Position numbers and translations under genes: made by a program. This document shows, piece after piece, positions 41,238-52,198 of a stretch of 64,000 nucleotides of DNA; positions within the stretch are counted from its first letter, which is position 1; every line of letters starts with the position of its first letter. Location of the stretch: NCBI RefSeq assembly GCF_017876405.1, contig NZ_JAGINW010000001.1, forward strand, positions 12,103,203-12,167,202, written 5' to 3'. The notes beneath the pieces were generated by a model. That model ran no database searches. It was given only the letters and a program-made list of their open reading frames with translations, and was not told where the DNA came from. Origin of the DNA: Kibdelosporangium banguiense. GTDB taxonomy: Bacteria; Actinomycetota; Actinomycetes; Mycobacteriales; Pseudonocardiaceae.

Positions 41238-44200
41238 TTATCGGGTGAACAGCACGGTTTCCGCGCCGGTTCGGGGGTTGATGGAGACTATTGAGGTAAC
41301 GTTCGGGTTTTTGACCAATACGTCGTACTCTCTTAACCACACCGATTCCGGTCGGACGGAATCGACCCGCAGCACTCTGACCCGGCCGCCGGCGTTTCTG
41401 GCGAATTCCTCTGAGGCTTCCTCCCACGCCTTCACATTGGCCGGGTCGCGGCTCGAGCCGAGCCTGATGCCGTCCCTGGCCATCGCCATCTCCAGGGTAG
41501 TACCGCCGTTCTTGGCGGCCCATTCCGCAGCAACGTGCTCGCCGCCCATCTCTCGAGTCCAGAAAACGGCTTCGTTGCGGGCCGTCGACAGAAGTGTCGA
41601 CTTCCCGGACAAACCGCGGACAACACTGGAAGTACCCTTGATGGTGGCGGCACCGGCGCCCACGCCTGTCGCGAGAGCAGCCTCAGGTCCGGAAGCCTCA
41701 AGCAGGCCTACGACGACCGCGCCGCACACGACTGAGAGGGCGCACACGACAGCACCGACGGCTGCGCCGGCTATGATCCAGCGTGCGGTTTCGCTCAGGT
41801 CCTCCGGCGGGACATATCCGGGTATCGGATCGAGTAGCTGCTCCTGCCCGGCAAGCGGGTACCATTCGCCGTTGTCCTCATAGAATTGTCGTTTCAGATC
41901 CCGGAGTAACGGCGGCGCTTTTGCCATCTTCGACAAGTCGAGTGCCGGCCTGCCCTTGGAGCCCACCTTCGACGGGTAATTGCCTTTTGTGGTAGGCCAG
42001 CCTTGTCCGCGGTTGCAACCATCGCAGTAGTGCGGGTTGGGAGTGTCCGGGTTAGTTACGTTCGGCGGGTGAATCACCTCGCCTGTACGGCAGTTGAGGC
42101 CCCATTCCTCACACCCAGCGATTCTGAGCCCTGTTGGGTCGCTGAAGGTGATGGGACTGTTGTTGGCGTAGGCGTACCCGTGCATCTGCTGCGGGTCGGC
42201 CGGATCCATGATGGGGTCGACGGAGATGAATCGACCCATGGCCGGGTCGTACTCACGGGCGCCGATGTGGGTCAGCCCTGTGGACGAATCCTTGGCGCCG
42301 CCAACGAAACCACGCTCGTCGGGCCAAGTGGCCTCGGCACCGCGAGGAGAGCCGTAAGGCAGTTGGCGCCGTTTTGTGACGGCCAATGTGGTCGGGTTCA
42401 TGACGATCTGGGAAGTGCCCTGGTGGTCGCCGGCCAGCCAGCTCATGGAGCTGCCGTCATGCATGGCCACAGTCCCGGCACCATGGGTGTAGTAGCGGGT
42501 GACGGTCGGCGTGGAGGTGCCGGTGGCGAGCCGGATCTCCTGCTTGTCAAGGTAAAGCGTGGTCCCGTTGGGGTCCTTGCGAAGCAACCGGGCGCCGTCG
42601 GCGGTGTAGACGAATGACGTTGTCTTGCCGTTGTCGGTCACCGAGGACACATGGCCCTCGCGGTCCCAGGTCAGGGTCTGGTTGGCGCCCGGTTTGACTC
42701 GGCTCGTTGTCTGGCCAACGGCGTTGTAGCCGTATGTCTCGGTGTTGTTGACCGCCCGCAAGGTGTGCGGCTGAGGCTGATCGGGTGCGGGATACTCATA
42801 CTGGCGTGTAGTCGAAGTGGTGGCAGTCCGTTGGGTCTCCGAAAGACGGTTTCCGCCCGGACCATGGGTGTAGGAGTTCCAGTAAGGAGCCGGGCCGTCG
42901 GCGACGGTCGGCGTACCGGCACAGCCGCGTTCCACTGACCAGTCGCGTGCTGCCGCGGTCCAGGCCTCAGTCAAACGTCGCAAGTGATCCTGGCGGAAGC
43001 ACTGGACGTCCACTGGTGACTCGGCCGTCAAGTCGGCGATCGAGGTGATACCTCCGGCCTCGTCGTACGTGTAGTGAACATCCGACTGCATCGGCTTGGG
43101 GACTTCGGCGTCCACTATGGAACGATTGAGCCTGCGGGTGTTGGTGTCGTAGTAGAACGACTGCCACGCACGGTTGCCGGTGACGCCCTGTTCTATCCGG
43201 TTCACCTCGCCGTAACGCGTGTAGTGGGTCTCGGCAACCAACTGACGACCCGCGCCGGTCCGGGTCGCTGTCGGGCGCCCCCAGTTGTCCATTTCGTGAT
43301 TGACGGTCTGGGCGAACACGTTGGCGGCCGGAACGGCGGGGTATGTCTCGCTGCTGAGGCTGCCGTCCTCGCCGTAGGTCAACTCCGTCTCGTACGTGCC
43401 AGCGAGCTTTCCCTCGACCGCGGGCACAGTGACCGAGGTGTACAGCGGTTTGTTCAGCGCCGTGTATTCGCTGACCTCTGAGGTGTAGGCGTGACCGTCC
43501 ACAAAACGCACCGACGAAGCGGGCAAGCCCTTGCCCGAGCCGGCGGTGTCGAAGTTCCACTGGGCCAGCTTCTTACCGGTCAACGAATCCTCATGCAGAG
43601 CAGTCTTACGCCCGAGAGCGTCGTAGGCAGTGGCAAGGACCTGGCCAAGTGAGTCCCGAGTGGACGTCACCCGGCCCATTTCGTCGTAACCGGTAGTCGT
43701 GGTCCCGGAATCCGGATCGGTCGTGGTGATCTTGCGGCCACGCAGGTCGTAGCCGTAAGTCCAAACAGCACCGTCGGGGCCGGTCACCTCGGACAGTTCC
43801 CCCGCAGGGGTGTAGCGATAACGGGTGGAGTCGTAAGCGCCCTCAGGGGATCGCCCGTGATATTGGCGCAGTTCTGCGGTCTGGCCACGGGCGTCGGTGA
43901 TCGTGGTTGTCGTCGTGCCACCGACCGGTGGGGTGGTATGCACGCGATCGCCGTCGTACTTGGTGGTGGACTTCCACTTGTCGACCGCCCCGGCCTGGTA
44001 GACAGATTCCTCAGCACGACCGGCGCCGTCGAACTTCGTCCGGGTGAGGCCGGGTACCTCGGTGTCGGACGCGAACCACAGGTCGGTGTCCACTGGCGCG
44101 TTGTTGAAATACGGCTGTGTTGTCTTGTAGGCCCTACCGTGGGAGTCATAGCGGGTGTCGGTGATCAGCCGGCCCTCGTCGAACGGCACCTCAACGCCGT

Positions 44201-47054
44201 TCACCTCACGCATTCCGACCGCGGGAACCTGCGCCTGGCGCGGCCGCAGCAACCCGTCGAACAGCGCGTTGCTGCTGGTGTACAAGCCGTTCGGGCCGAT
44301 CCTGGTGGTCGTGATCACTGTGGCAGCGTCCCGGCGGACCAAGTAGGAGAACTTGATGCTGCCCTGAGGGTTGCGCACCCGGGGGCGGTTGGGCAGCCAT
44401 GCCTCGCTCGTGCGCCCCAACGCATCGAAGGCGGTCTCGGTGATCCGCCCGTTGGGATCGACCACCTTGATCGGCGTGCCGAACGCGGGCTCGACTGTGG
44501 TCGTGGTGACCAGCCCAGAAGGAAGTGTCGGCGTGGACGGGCTTGTGACAGTCGTGCCGGTGACGGGCCCGCCGGTCGCCGGGGCGAATGCGGCCCGCAT
44601 GGTGTTGCCGAGCGCGTCGGTGGACGCGGTGATTCGGCCGTGCACGTCATATCCAGCAGTGCCTGCAACAGCATAAACAGGCCCGGCCGCCGGACGCTCC
44701 TTGGCGATCTCGGTCTTGATCAGGTTTCCCTTGCCGTCATAGGTGAATCGGCTGCCGGCTATGGCGTGTTCAGGGAACCGCGGCGTAGCGCCGCAGCTGA
44801 CAGCGACCGTTTCCGCACGCCCCGGCCGATCCAAGTGCCACATGCCCTCGTCGCGGGCGTACGTCGTTGTGGTGCAGAGATCATCTGAGCCGGTGGCGAG
44901 GTCACCGAGGTCGTCGACTTTCAGAGGCAGGCCACGGTCGTCGTACGAAGTGATGGTCTCCGTGGTCCGCCAGCCACCGGACTTGAGCGCGATATAGTCC
45001 CGTGCCCTGCCTGTTCCCACGAAATAGGCATGGAATTCCCCGCGAGACGCCTTGGGCCCCTGCCACACCGGATGGGTGATCGTTCTGCTCACCACCGGCG
45101 CATCAGCCGAATCCTCACGCACATATGCCGTGGCCTGGAAACCGAAGCCCTGCAACCAGTCCGAGTCGGTACGCGATTCTCCCGCCGAGTCGGTCACCGA
45201 CGCCGAACGCCGACCGTTGCCGGGGAGCTTGTCGCCGTCCATGCCACGATAGAACCTTTGCTCGGACATGGTTCTACCGCTGTGGCCAGGATCTGTATCG
45301 GCTCCCGTCCTGGTGCGGACCCGGCCGAACCCGCGGAAGTCGTTCCAGGTCTTCTTGTCGTCCTTGGCGAACTCCGACATGTCCCAGTGCCATGCCGCGC
45401 CGTCCAGGTACTCGTACCGAGTGATCTGCTCTGTGCCGCCGGCAAGCATGTCGGTCTGCATCACCGAGGCGACAACGTGCTTGTGGAAGTAGTCGATGCG
45501 CGGCTCGTGGCCTGGTGGTCCCCATCGCACCGGGAAACACCGCATGGTGTTGGTCTCCGGGTTGGCCGGCATCGCCTGACCGGCCTTGCAGTCCGGCTCC
45601 GCGTAGTTGACCGACGTGACCCCTCCGGCCTCGGAGATCACCCCGCTGATCCGGTATCGGCTCAGCGGAGCGAAACCGTCCTTGTCGCCGTCAACCCGGT
45701 TGGGTAGCAACGTCCCTTCGAATGTGACCGGCGGAAGTTCCAGCGAACCACCGACAAGGCCGGCGTGCCTGATGCCCTTCAGCCACAGGACAGCGCTTTC
45801 CTTCTGCTCGGCACCGAGATCTCCGGTGCCGGGGAACAACTGCTCGAGCGTCCACTTGTCGACCGGTTCGTACGACGAGCCACGCCACACCTTTGTGGTG
45901 ACACTGTCCAACCGTTTCGTTGACCAGAACGATGGGCCATGTTCGGTACACGTCGCCGATTCGCACCGCAGTTTCAGCGGGGTGTCCGGCCAGTTGCCTC
46001 GTTGCTCGAAAACACAGTCGCTCTGTGCGACGCACCGATTGGCAACGGCGAACTCCACCTTGCCTGTCGCCTGGCCCGCTACGGCTTCGTTGAGGCCGTA
46101 GTCGATGTGATCCAACGTGCCACCGCGGATGTAGGACACCGCGGCGTCCTTCTTGTTGAACCCGTACGAATTGGACTCAGTGGTGTAGAAATAACGGATC
46201 ACGTTGCCGTTGCGGTCGACGATCTTGTCAAGGTTCCATCGCCAGGCCTGCACACAGTGCGAGGAGTCGAACGAGCTCTGATGGCACGGCTCCCCCGCGT
46301 CATCACCGAATACCGGCACGGTCCACGTCGACTTGGCGTCCTGCTGCGACCCGAACCAGTACTGGGTGCCGTCGACCGTGGTGATCCGCCAGTGCTCACC
46401 GTCGTTGTCCCCATTGGACAGTCCGGTGAACCGCTCGATCCGCGACCCGTTGTCGGTCTTGGCCCGCCACTTGCCGTCGGCGTCACAGCAGATGATCATC
46501 CCGCTGCCGCCGGCATACGAGGCAGTGGCGTTGTCGCTGCGCCAGCACAGGTCGTCGGTCTTGGAGTCGTCCTCGGAGCACGTGCCGTAGGTCCGCTCGA
46601 TGAAACCGGGCCACATGTCCCAGCCATCACCGATCCAGGACGGTTGGTTGTTGGTCGCACTGGTGTGACCATCCACGGAGGACGACCGGTAGGACAGTGC
46701 GAGCGCCGGCTCCAGCCCGCCGGGTGCGGGCGGCACTCGAAGCGGGTACGACCACGTGAAGTCCCCGGTGTGCGCCGCGACCTCCCAGGACGCCGACGGC
46801 GACAGCGATGTCGCCGTCGGCGACCCCGAACCCGCCGGGGCGACGACCTCAGGCTGGTTGTTGGTACGTGCCCGCCGGGTGGCTTGATCCTCCTCACGAG
46901 GCTTACGCGTTTCCGGTTGCACCGGCACCGGCACGACGTTCGGCAGCGGCACCGATGGCCCGGTCGCGGCGACCGCATGGGGGGCGGCCACTGCGGGCAC
47001 CAACGTGGCGACGAGCGTGACGACCAGTCCGCGAACAGTCCAACGCGATCTCAT
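41238..47054 (-). CDS. Secreted RHS/YD-repeat protein with C-terminal toxin-like domain
   Basis: A 1938-residue protein. A signal peptide is visible (MRSRWTVRGLVVTLVATLVP to AVAA). A beta-rich SpvB/TcaC-like N-terminal part is followed by many YD repeats (YDxxGRxxxxTD types) and the RHS core GAREYDPAMGRFISVDPIMD at ~1610, which normally self-cleaves. After DPTGL (~1650) the C-terminal ~290 residues are variable: a hydrophobic stretch (WIIAGAAVGAVVCALSVVCG) and an end domain (AAKNGGTTLEMAMARDG, NPNVTSIVSINPRTGAETVL) that I cannot assign with confidence. Its ATG overlaps the stop of the LamG gene. No immunity gene is recognisable. Confidence 0.85.
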   Translation of the reverse strand: MRSRWTVRGLVVTLVATLVPAVAAPHAVAATGPSVPLPNVVPVPVQPETRKPREEDQATRRARTNNQPEVVAPAGSGSPTATSLSPSASWEVAAHTGDFTWSYPLRVPPAPGGLEPALALSYRSSSVDGHTSATNNQPSWIGDGWDMWPGFIERTYGTCSEDDSKTDDLCWRSDNATASYAGGSGMIICCDADGKWRAKTDNGSRIERFTGLSNGDNDGEHWRITTVDGTQYWFGSQQDAKSTWTVPVFGDDAGEPCHQSSFDSSHCVQAWRWNLDKIVDRNGNVIRYFYTTESNSYGFNKKDAAVSYIRGGTLDHIDYGLNEAVAGQATGKVEFAVANRCVAQSDCVFEQRGNWPDTPLKLRCESATCTEHGPSFWSTKRLDSVTTKVWRGSSYEPVDKWTLEQLFPGTGDLGAEQKESAVLWLKGIRHAGLVGGSLELPPVTFEGTLLPNRVDGDKDGFAPLSRYRISGVISEAGGVTSVNYAEPDCKAGQAMPANPETNTMRCFPVRWGPPGHEPRIDYFHKHVVASVMQTDMLAGGTEQITRYEYLDGAAWHWDMSEFAKDDKKTWNDFRGFGRVRTRTGADTDPGHSGRTMSEQRFYRGMDGDKLPGNGRRSASVTDSAGESRTDSDWLQGFGFQATAYVREDSADAPVVSRTITHPVWQGPKASRGEFHAYFVGTGRARDYIALKSGGWRTTETITSYDDRGLPLKVDDLGDLATGSDDLCTTTTYARDEGMWHLDRPGRAETVAVSCGATPRFPEHAIAGSRFTYDGKGNLIKTEIAKERPAAGPVYAVAGTAGYDVHGRITASTDALGNTMRAAFAPATGGPVTGTTVTSPSTPTLPSGLVTTTTVEPAFGTPIKVVDPNGRITETAFDALGRTSEAWLPNRPRVRNPQGSIKFSYLVRRDAATVITTTRIGPNGLYTSSNALFDGLLRPRQAQVPAVGMREVNGVEVPFDEGRLITDTRYDSHGRAYKTTQPYFNNAPVDTDLWFASDTEVPGLTRTKFDGAGRAEESVYQAGAVDKWKSTTKYDGDRVHTTPPVGGTTTTTITDARGQTAELRQYHGRSPEGAYDSTRYRYTPAGELSEVTGPDGAVWTYGYDLRGRKITTTDPDSGTTTTGYDEMGRVTSTRDSLGQVLATAYDALGRKTALHEDSLTGKKLAQWNFDTAGSGKGLPASSVRFVDGHAYTSEVSEYTALNKPLYTSVTVPAVEGKLAGTYETELTYGEDGSLSSETYPAVPAANVFAQTVNHEMDNWGRPTATRTGAGRQLVAETHYTRYGEVNRIEQGVTGNRAWQSFYYDTNTRRLNRSIVDAEVPKPMQSDVHYTYDEAGGITSIADLTAESPVDVQCFRQDHLRRLTEAWTAAARDWSVERGCAGTPTVADGPAPYWNSYTHGPGGNRLSETQRTATTSTTRQYEYPAPDQPQPHTLRAVNNTETYGYNAVGQTTSRVKPGANQTLTWDREGHVSSVTDNGKTTSFVYTADGARLLRKDPNGTTLYLDKQEIRLATGTSTPTVTRYYTHGAGTVAMHDGSSMSWLAGDHQGTSQIVMNPTTLAVTKRRQLPYGSPRGAEATWPDERGFVGGAKDSSTGLTHIGAREYDPAMGRFISVDPIMDPADPQQMHGYAYANNSPITFSDPTGLRIAGCEEWGLNCRTGEVIHPPNVTNPDTPNPHYCDGCNRGQGWPTTKGNYPSKVGSKGRPALDLSKMAKAPPLLRDLKRQFYEDNGEWYPLAGQEQLLDPIPGYVPPEDLSETARWIIAGAAVGAVVCALSVVCGAVVVGLLEASGPEAALATGVGAGAATIKGTSSVVRGLSGKSTLLSTARNEAVFWTREMGGEHVAAEWAAKNGGTTLEMAMARDGIRLGSSRDPANVKAWEEASEEFARNAGGRVRVLRVDSVRPESVWLREYDVLVKNPNVTSIVSINPRTGAETVLFTR

Positions 47055-50000
47055 GAGCCCGTCACCACCGGGTAGGACTTGTACAGGGCGGTCAGCCGGT
47101 CTGCGTTGAGGCTGCCGGTGTAGAGCCGGACGTCGTCGACCGCACCCCGCCAGTACTCACCGGCCGCGCCGGCTGCCCTGCCTCGGCCGATCTGCAGACC
47201 GCCGGTGGCGTGCCATGGCCTTTCCAGCCGGCCGGACTCGTGATCGGGTTCAGCGCCCGGCACGTCGTAGACGTACAACTCGATCTTCCCGGTCAGCGCG
47301 TCGTAGGCACCGACGAGCAGCACCCATTTGTCGAACTGACCCTGGCGGACCGAGATCGCCGCGCGCGTCGGGGTGCCGTTCTCCTCCGGCATCTCGAAAA
47401 TCCACTTGCCCCGCCCGCGAGCCTGGTCCTGGTCGTTTCGGTGCCCCAGGCGGAACTTGCTTGACGGGCGCCCCTGACCACCGTCGAGGCTGACCGCGCT
47501 CCTGGTGCACACATCAGCGCACGGCTCGGGTTGTGCGAGGTTCACCCACGCCGAGACGGTGAAGTTCTGGTCCGTGCGCAGATCCACTCCGGTGGTCGAC
47601 ACAACGCTGTTCGTGCCGTTCAACTTGACCGCATTGCCGGCTCGGCCCGGCTGGATGGTCGCATTGCCGGTCAGCGTGCCGCTTCGGTTGCCGACAGAAT
47701 CCGGCGTACCGGCCCCGCTGTCCTCGTTCAGCTGCCAGTTGTGCACAAGGGACAGATCACGACCGGCCATGACCCGGATCTCGTCGCCGAACAGCGCCCG
47801 CGGGTAGACCTTCACATCGTCGATCGCTCCAGCGAGGTAGTTGCTGTATCTGTTGGAGCTGGGGTTTTGCCACCACATGGCGCGCCCGATCTGCAACGCG
47901 CCGGCGGAGTGGATGGGGTTGGTGAATGTGCGTTGCGCGATCATCACGCCGTTGACATACAGCTCAAGACGTTGCAGTTGCTTGTTGTGCACAGCCGCGA
48001 CATGCGCCCACATTCCGGGCTGAACCTCACCCCAGATGATCCATTCGCCCACTGGATTGTCCTTCTCCCGGTCACCAGCAGTCCCGAACAGCACCCACCG
48101 TCCGATTTTGCGTTGGGAGTTCAGCGGATCGACACCCTGTGTGACGCCGATGCTGAGCGCGTGGCTGAACTGGGCGTCCTGGGACACGACCGAGCAGTAG
48201 CAGTTGGCCGGATCGTCGAGCTTCACCCATGCTGCCACCGAGTAGCTTTCCGTTGTGCTGATGGTGCTGGGCGCACTGATGGCGCTGGATCCTTTGAGCT
48301 TCACGGCTTTGTCGTTGTCATCGGGGTCCTTGGCCTGACCGGGAATCCACTCGGCACTACCGACCACGGTCCCGTGCTTGTTGCCCGGCGAGCTGTCGTT
48401 GGTGTTGCCGTCGAGCGTCCACGACGCGGCAGGCACGTCCGACTGGGAGACCAGCGCCTGGATCTCCTCGGCTGTGAGCACGCGGTTGAATGTACGGACA
48501 TCGTCGATCTGCCCGTTCCAGAAGTCGGCCGTGCTGCCGACCAGCTTCGCGCGTCCGATGACGAGCGGTCCCGTCGCGTTCCACGCGGGCTGAGCAGCCT
48601 TCACCGTTCCCCCGCGCTGCCCGTTGACATAGAGCGACAGCTCCATAGTGGACGCGTCGTACACACCGGTCAGATGCGCTGGCTTGCCGACCTCCGGCTT
48701 CGCGCCGCCACCGGCCCCGACCCACTGCGTATTGTCGGTTCTGTCCGTGCCCGCCTTCATGAAGAGGTAGCTACCAGAGCCGTTGTATTGCAGGTAGAAC
48801 CCGCTGTTGGCAGTGCCGTCCTGGCTGACCGCGGTCATCGACCCTCCGGACGAAGGGAACGCTTTCGGTGTCACCCATGCCGACACGGTAAAGCTCCGAT
48901 CGGTACGCACGACGGGTTTTCCAGTGGTCACATGACCTTCCAGGCCATCCAGCTGGACTGCCCCGCCGAGTGAGCCATTGGCAACCAGCGTGGCGCCTCT
49001 GCTCAGCGTGCCGTCCGCACCGTCGATCACGGCGTTGCGGGCCGTCTTGTTGGGCGCTTCGCCGACCATCGGCTCGTCGTCGAGCTTCCAGTGTCCAGTT
49101 CGGACGTTGTCCCGACTGACCAGTGCGCCCACCTCGGTGTCCGAGAGCGCCCGGTCATATGCCTGGATCTCGTCGATCGAGCCGAGCCATTCGTTACCGA
49201 TCCCGCCGTTCCACTGCACGCGTCCTGCGAAAATCGCTCCAGTAGTCCGTTGTGGAGTGAAGTTCGGCACGACTGCGACCTCGGAAGCCAGGAAACCGTT
49301 GACATACAGCCGAATCTCGTTGGCCTGCCGATCGAAAACACCGGTCAGGTGCGTCCACTCGCCTACAGCAGGCCCGGCGTTCTGGTTCACCGCCCGATAC
49401 ACCTGGAGGTTCGATTCACCACGGTTGTACCCGCTCACCAGGAACGACCACGCCTTCAAGTCGCTGCTGTAGTCCAGCCACCAGGCGCTGGTGTTCTCAC
49501 CGTCCTGACTGAGCGGCGTCATGCTCCTGGACCCCGCCTCATCCGGGCGCACCCAGGCGGACACCGAGAAACTGGAGTCGGCGGGAAACGCCTTCGGCAA
49601 CGAAATCGTGCTGCCGGCGTTGCCGTCCAGTTTGACGGCGGTACCGACCGCACCCGTGCTGTAGCTTGCATTGCCGTTCAACGTGCCATGCCGGTTGCCG
49701 AGGAACGCGCCGTCGTTCGGCTTGCCCTCCAACGACCAGTGTGCAAGCGGACCATTGCCACCGCGGACGTAGAAGTGGTACACCTCGGTCTGGCTTCGAT
49801 GGCCGGCACGGTCGACGCTCTGGACGTAGAGGTCTCGAGGACCGTCACCCGGCGGCCAGACCGTCACGGTCGCCTCGCCGCCAAGGGCGTTGGCGCTGAC
49901 CTCCGTGGACGGCGGATCCTGCAAGCCGTAAAGGTAATGGTCGATGTCGTCGACACCGTTGGCGCCGAACGTGAACTCCCCGGGAACACCGGCACCGCCC

Positions 50001-51796
50001 TGCCAGCTGTCCTTTTTATACAGAGCACTGCTGATCGTCGGCCTGACGCCGGGAGCGACACGGTCCACCACGAACGGTCCCATTCCCGACGGCGCGGACT
50101 CGGCGACCCCGTCATGGGCCTGCACCGCCCACTCGACCTCCATGTCGTGCAGGCCGGTCAGATCGAGATCCTTGCCGCGCGGGACACCGGAGTCGGCGAA
50201 GTCACCCGTTTCCAGCGTGGGGCCGCCACCGCCGATCTTGGTCCACCACTTCGGGTAGATCCGATCGTTGTCGGGATCCGACAGGGTCGCGATGAACCTG
50301 ATGCCGGCGTCGCCGATGAACGGCTTGCCCTCACACCAGCGGCAGGCCTGCGGGAGCGGCGGATCAGTGTGCAGGTTCGTCGGCGTGTTGGGCGCACGGT
50401 TCCACGTCACCTGGATCCAGGTCTGTGGCGGGTCGTACTTGCGCCAGGCCACCTGAAGGTTGGGATCGGCGGCTCTCAGGCTGAAGGTGGTGTCGCCGAG
50501 ACCGTTGAGCGCGCCTTTGACGTTGAGTTCCACCGAGCCGATCCCCGTTCGCGCTGCAGGCGCGTCGAAATCGGTCCACTTCGTGGTGGGCGGCCTGCTG
50601 TTCCAGGTGGTCGAAGGCGATATGCCCTGGTTGTGATGGACCACGTGCAACTGATGGGTGTGCGTTGCGGAGGCCGGGCTGTGCATGACCTTGGTGAAGA
50701 ACGTCGCGGCGACGAGTTCCTTGTCCTGCAGAAAGCCCGTGGAGAACCGGAAGTACGCCTGTGCCTCGCCCATTCCGAGGCACCTGTCGGGCACCTCCCG
50801 GTAGCACTGCCCGACCTGAGCCCACCCGGGAGTGTCAGGAGCCGCGCTCCTGTTCCAGTAGGCCGTGCCCGGATTGCCGGACACCGGATTCGACCAGGCC
50901 ATCGTCCCGGCCGGCTGGGTGGTCGGGTCGATCATCACCGGGTACACGGTCGCCGGGTCGGCGAGGAACTTCTGGTCCGGCACCAAAGTCAGGACGTTGC
51001 CGGCGACCTCGACCCCGACCGCAGCCGAGCGGGACGCTCCCGTACTGCTGGAGTCCCACATCATCGACGGCGGCGACTCGAACACTGGCAGCCCGCCGGC
51101 GTCGACCGCGCGCAGCGAGCCTGACTCGTCGGCGGTCAGGCGCAAATCCCGCGTCTCGACCGGCATCCCCATACGCACCAGCGCGGGGTTCCGCGCTGCC
51201 TCAGGTGTCTTGACCACCAGCAACTGCTGGTAGCCCCGCAGTTCGGCACGCATCACCAGATCGACGCCGGGCAGGACCTCGCGATAGGCCGCCGAATTGC
51301 CAGTGACCATCGGCGCCGGCAACGCATCCGGCCAGCGCAGAGCCAGTTCGGCGTTCCCCGAACGCATCCGGATCAACGGCGTGTCGGCCCCACCGCCGGA
51401 CAGCACCACGTCGCCAAGAGCCGCCTTGGGCACGATCGACCCGCCGGGCCCGGCTTCCAGAGAGGTGTCGATCGGCCTCCACTCATCGCCGCGCTTCACC
51501 CGGGTCGGCACGGCTGAGATCTCCGCTGTGTGGGTGCCGTCCGGATTGGCGAACACAGTCCGTGTCTCGGTCCGCTCCGCCACCACTTCCACCCGCGATC
51601 CCTGCCGCCGCGCGGCGAACATCGCGGTCATCTCGTCCGACGCCTGCACAAGCCGAGGCGTCTCACCTGTCTGCGGCGGACTCTGTGGCACCCCATTCCC
51701 AGGAGCCCCCACCGTGGCAACCGCCACCACCAAGACCAACGACGCGATCCATCTACCAGAGTTACGCACGCCCGCAGTCTGGGCGACCCCATGCAT
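47051..51796 (-). CDS. Large secreted LamG/concanavalin-like repeat protein
   Basis: A 1581-residue protein starting at ATG 51796, which gives a signal peptide (SGRWIASLVLVVAVATVGAP); a longer frame to 51946 adds an implausible N-terminus. The first ~620 residues include a DNRLRE-like beta domain (AQAYFRFSTG). Four LamG-like jelly rolls follow from about residues 680, 899, 1122 and 1354. Each opens HWxLD-type, continues with G-A-V-K/Q-L-D/N-G and contains FTVSAWV. Such domains bind carbohydrate or surface glycans. It is translated just before the RHS gene with an ATGA overlap, so the two probably form one surface assembly. Confidence 0.85.
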   Translation of the reverse strand: MHGVAQTAGVRNSGRWIASLVLVVAVATVGAPGNGVPQSPPQTGETPRLVQASDEMTAMFAARRQGSRVEVVAERTETRTVFANPDGTHTAEISAVPTRVKRGDEWRPIDTSLEAGPGGSIVPKAALGDVVLSGGGADTPLIRMRSGNAELALRWPDALPAPMVTGNSAAYREVLPGVDLVMRAELRGYQQLLVVKTPEAARNPALVRMGMPVETRDLRLTADESGSLRAVDAGGLPVFESPPSMMWDSSSTGASRSAAVGVEVAGNVLTLVPDQKFLADPATVYPVMIDPTTQPAGTMAWSNPVSGNPGTAYWNRSAAPDTPGWAQVGQCYREVPDRCLGMGEAQAYFRFSTGFLQDKELVAATFFTKVMHSPASATHTHQLHVVHHNQGISPSTTWNSRPPTTKWTDFDAPAARTGIGSVELNVKGALNGLGDTTFSLRAADPNLQVAWRKYDPPQTWIQVTWNRAPNTPTNLHTDPPLPQACRWCEGKPFIGDAGIRFIATLSDPDNDRIYPKWWTKIGGGGPTLETGDFADSGVPRGKDLDLTGLHDMEVEWAVQAHDGVAESAPSGMGPFVVDRVAPGVRPTISSALYKKDSWQGGAGVPGEFTFGANGVDDIDHYLYGLQDPPSTEVSANALGGEATVTVWPPGDGPRDLYVQSVDRAGHRSQTEVYHFYVRGGNGPLAHWSLEGKPNDGAFLGNRHGTLNGNASYSTGAVGTAVKLDGNAGSTISLPKAFPADSSFSVSAWVRPDEAGSRSMTPLSQDGENTSAWWLDYSSDLKAWSFLVSGYNRGESNLQVYRAVNQNAGPAVGEWTHLTGVFDRQANEIRLYVNGFLASEVAVVPNFTPQRTTGAIFAGRVQWNGGIGNEWLGSIDEIQAYDRALSDTEVGALVSRDNVRTGHWKLDDEPMVGEAPNKTARNAVIDGADGTLSRGATLVANGSLGGAVQLDGLEGHVTTGKPVVRTDRSFTVSAWVTPKAFPSSGGSMTAVSQDGTANSGFYLQYNGSGSYLFMKAGTDRTDNTQWVGAGGGAKPEVGKPAHLTGVYDASTMELSLYVNGQRGGTVKAAQPAWNATGPLVIGRAKLVGSTADFWNGQIDDVRTFNRVLTAEEIQALVSQSDVPAASWTLDGNTNDSSPGNKHGTVVGSAEWIPGQAKDPDDNDKAVKLKGSSAISAPSTISTTESYSVAAWVKLDDPANCYCSVVSQDAQFSHALSIGVTQGVDPLNSQRKIGRWVLFGTAGDREKDNPVGEWIIWGEVQPGMWAHVAAVHNKQLQRLELYVNGVMIAQRTFTNPIHSAGALQIGRAMWWQNPSSNRYSNYLAGAIDDVKVYPRALFGDEIRVMAGRDLSLVHNWQLNEDSGAGTPDSVGNRSGTLTGNATIQPGRAGNAVKLNGTNSVVSTTGVDLRTDQNFTVSAWVNLAQPEPCADVCTRSAVSLDGGQGRPSSKFRLGHRNDQDQARGRGKWIFEMPEENGTPTRAAISVRQGQFDKWVLLVGAYDALTGKIELYVYDVPGAEPDHESGRLERPWHATGGLQIGRGRAAGAAGEYWRGAVDDVRLYTGSLNADRLTALYKSYPVVTGS

Positions 51797-52198
51797 CAAG
51801 AATCTGTCATCACCCGATACGCCCACATCCGCGGGCTCAGGCGGTGCGCAACCGGCCGCGGACCTACCTCGACTACTGCGGGAAGACCATGCCACCTGTG
51901 CGGTTCTGGCGAGAATCACCTCCGCCGACCGAGAAATCCAGTGCACCAGGCAAACAGCGGCATGATCGAATGCACTGGTGAACGAAGACTGGGCTCAGCA
52001 GCGTCAGCAGAGAGATGCGGCACGGCGTGCGGCGGTGATGGCACTGCCCACGGTTCAGGCCCTCACCTAACGTCCAAAGTGGACTTAGCTGGGCATGAGT
52101 CCGCGATCAGCGGCGTGAGATGACGGGGGCCGGGCCCGGCGGGCGTGACGACCGGCTGCAGTTCGAATGAAACGCGTTGACATGCGACGGCCCTGCGC
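51797..52198. other. Gap upstream of the LamG-RHS operon
   Basis: No gene recognised in about 400 bases. It should contain the promoter for the minus-strand LamG-RHS operon. Confidence 0.4.
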
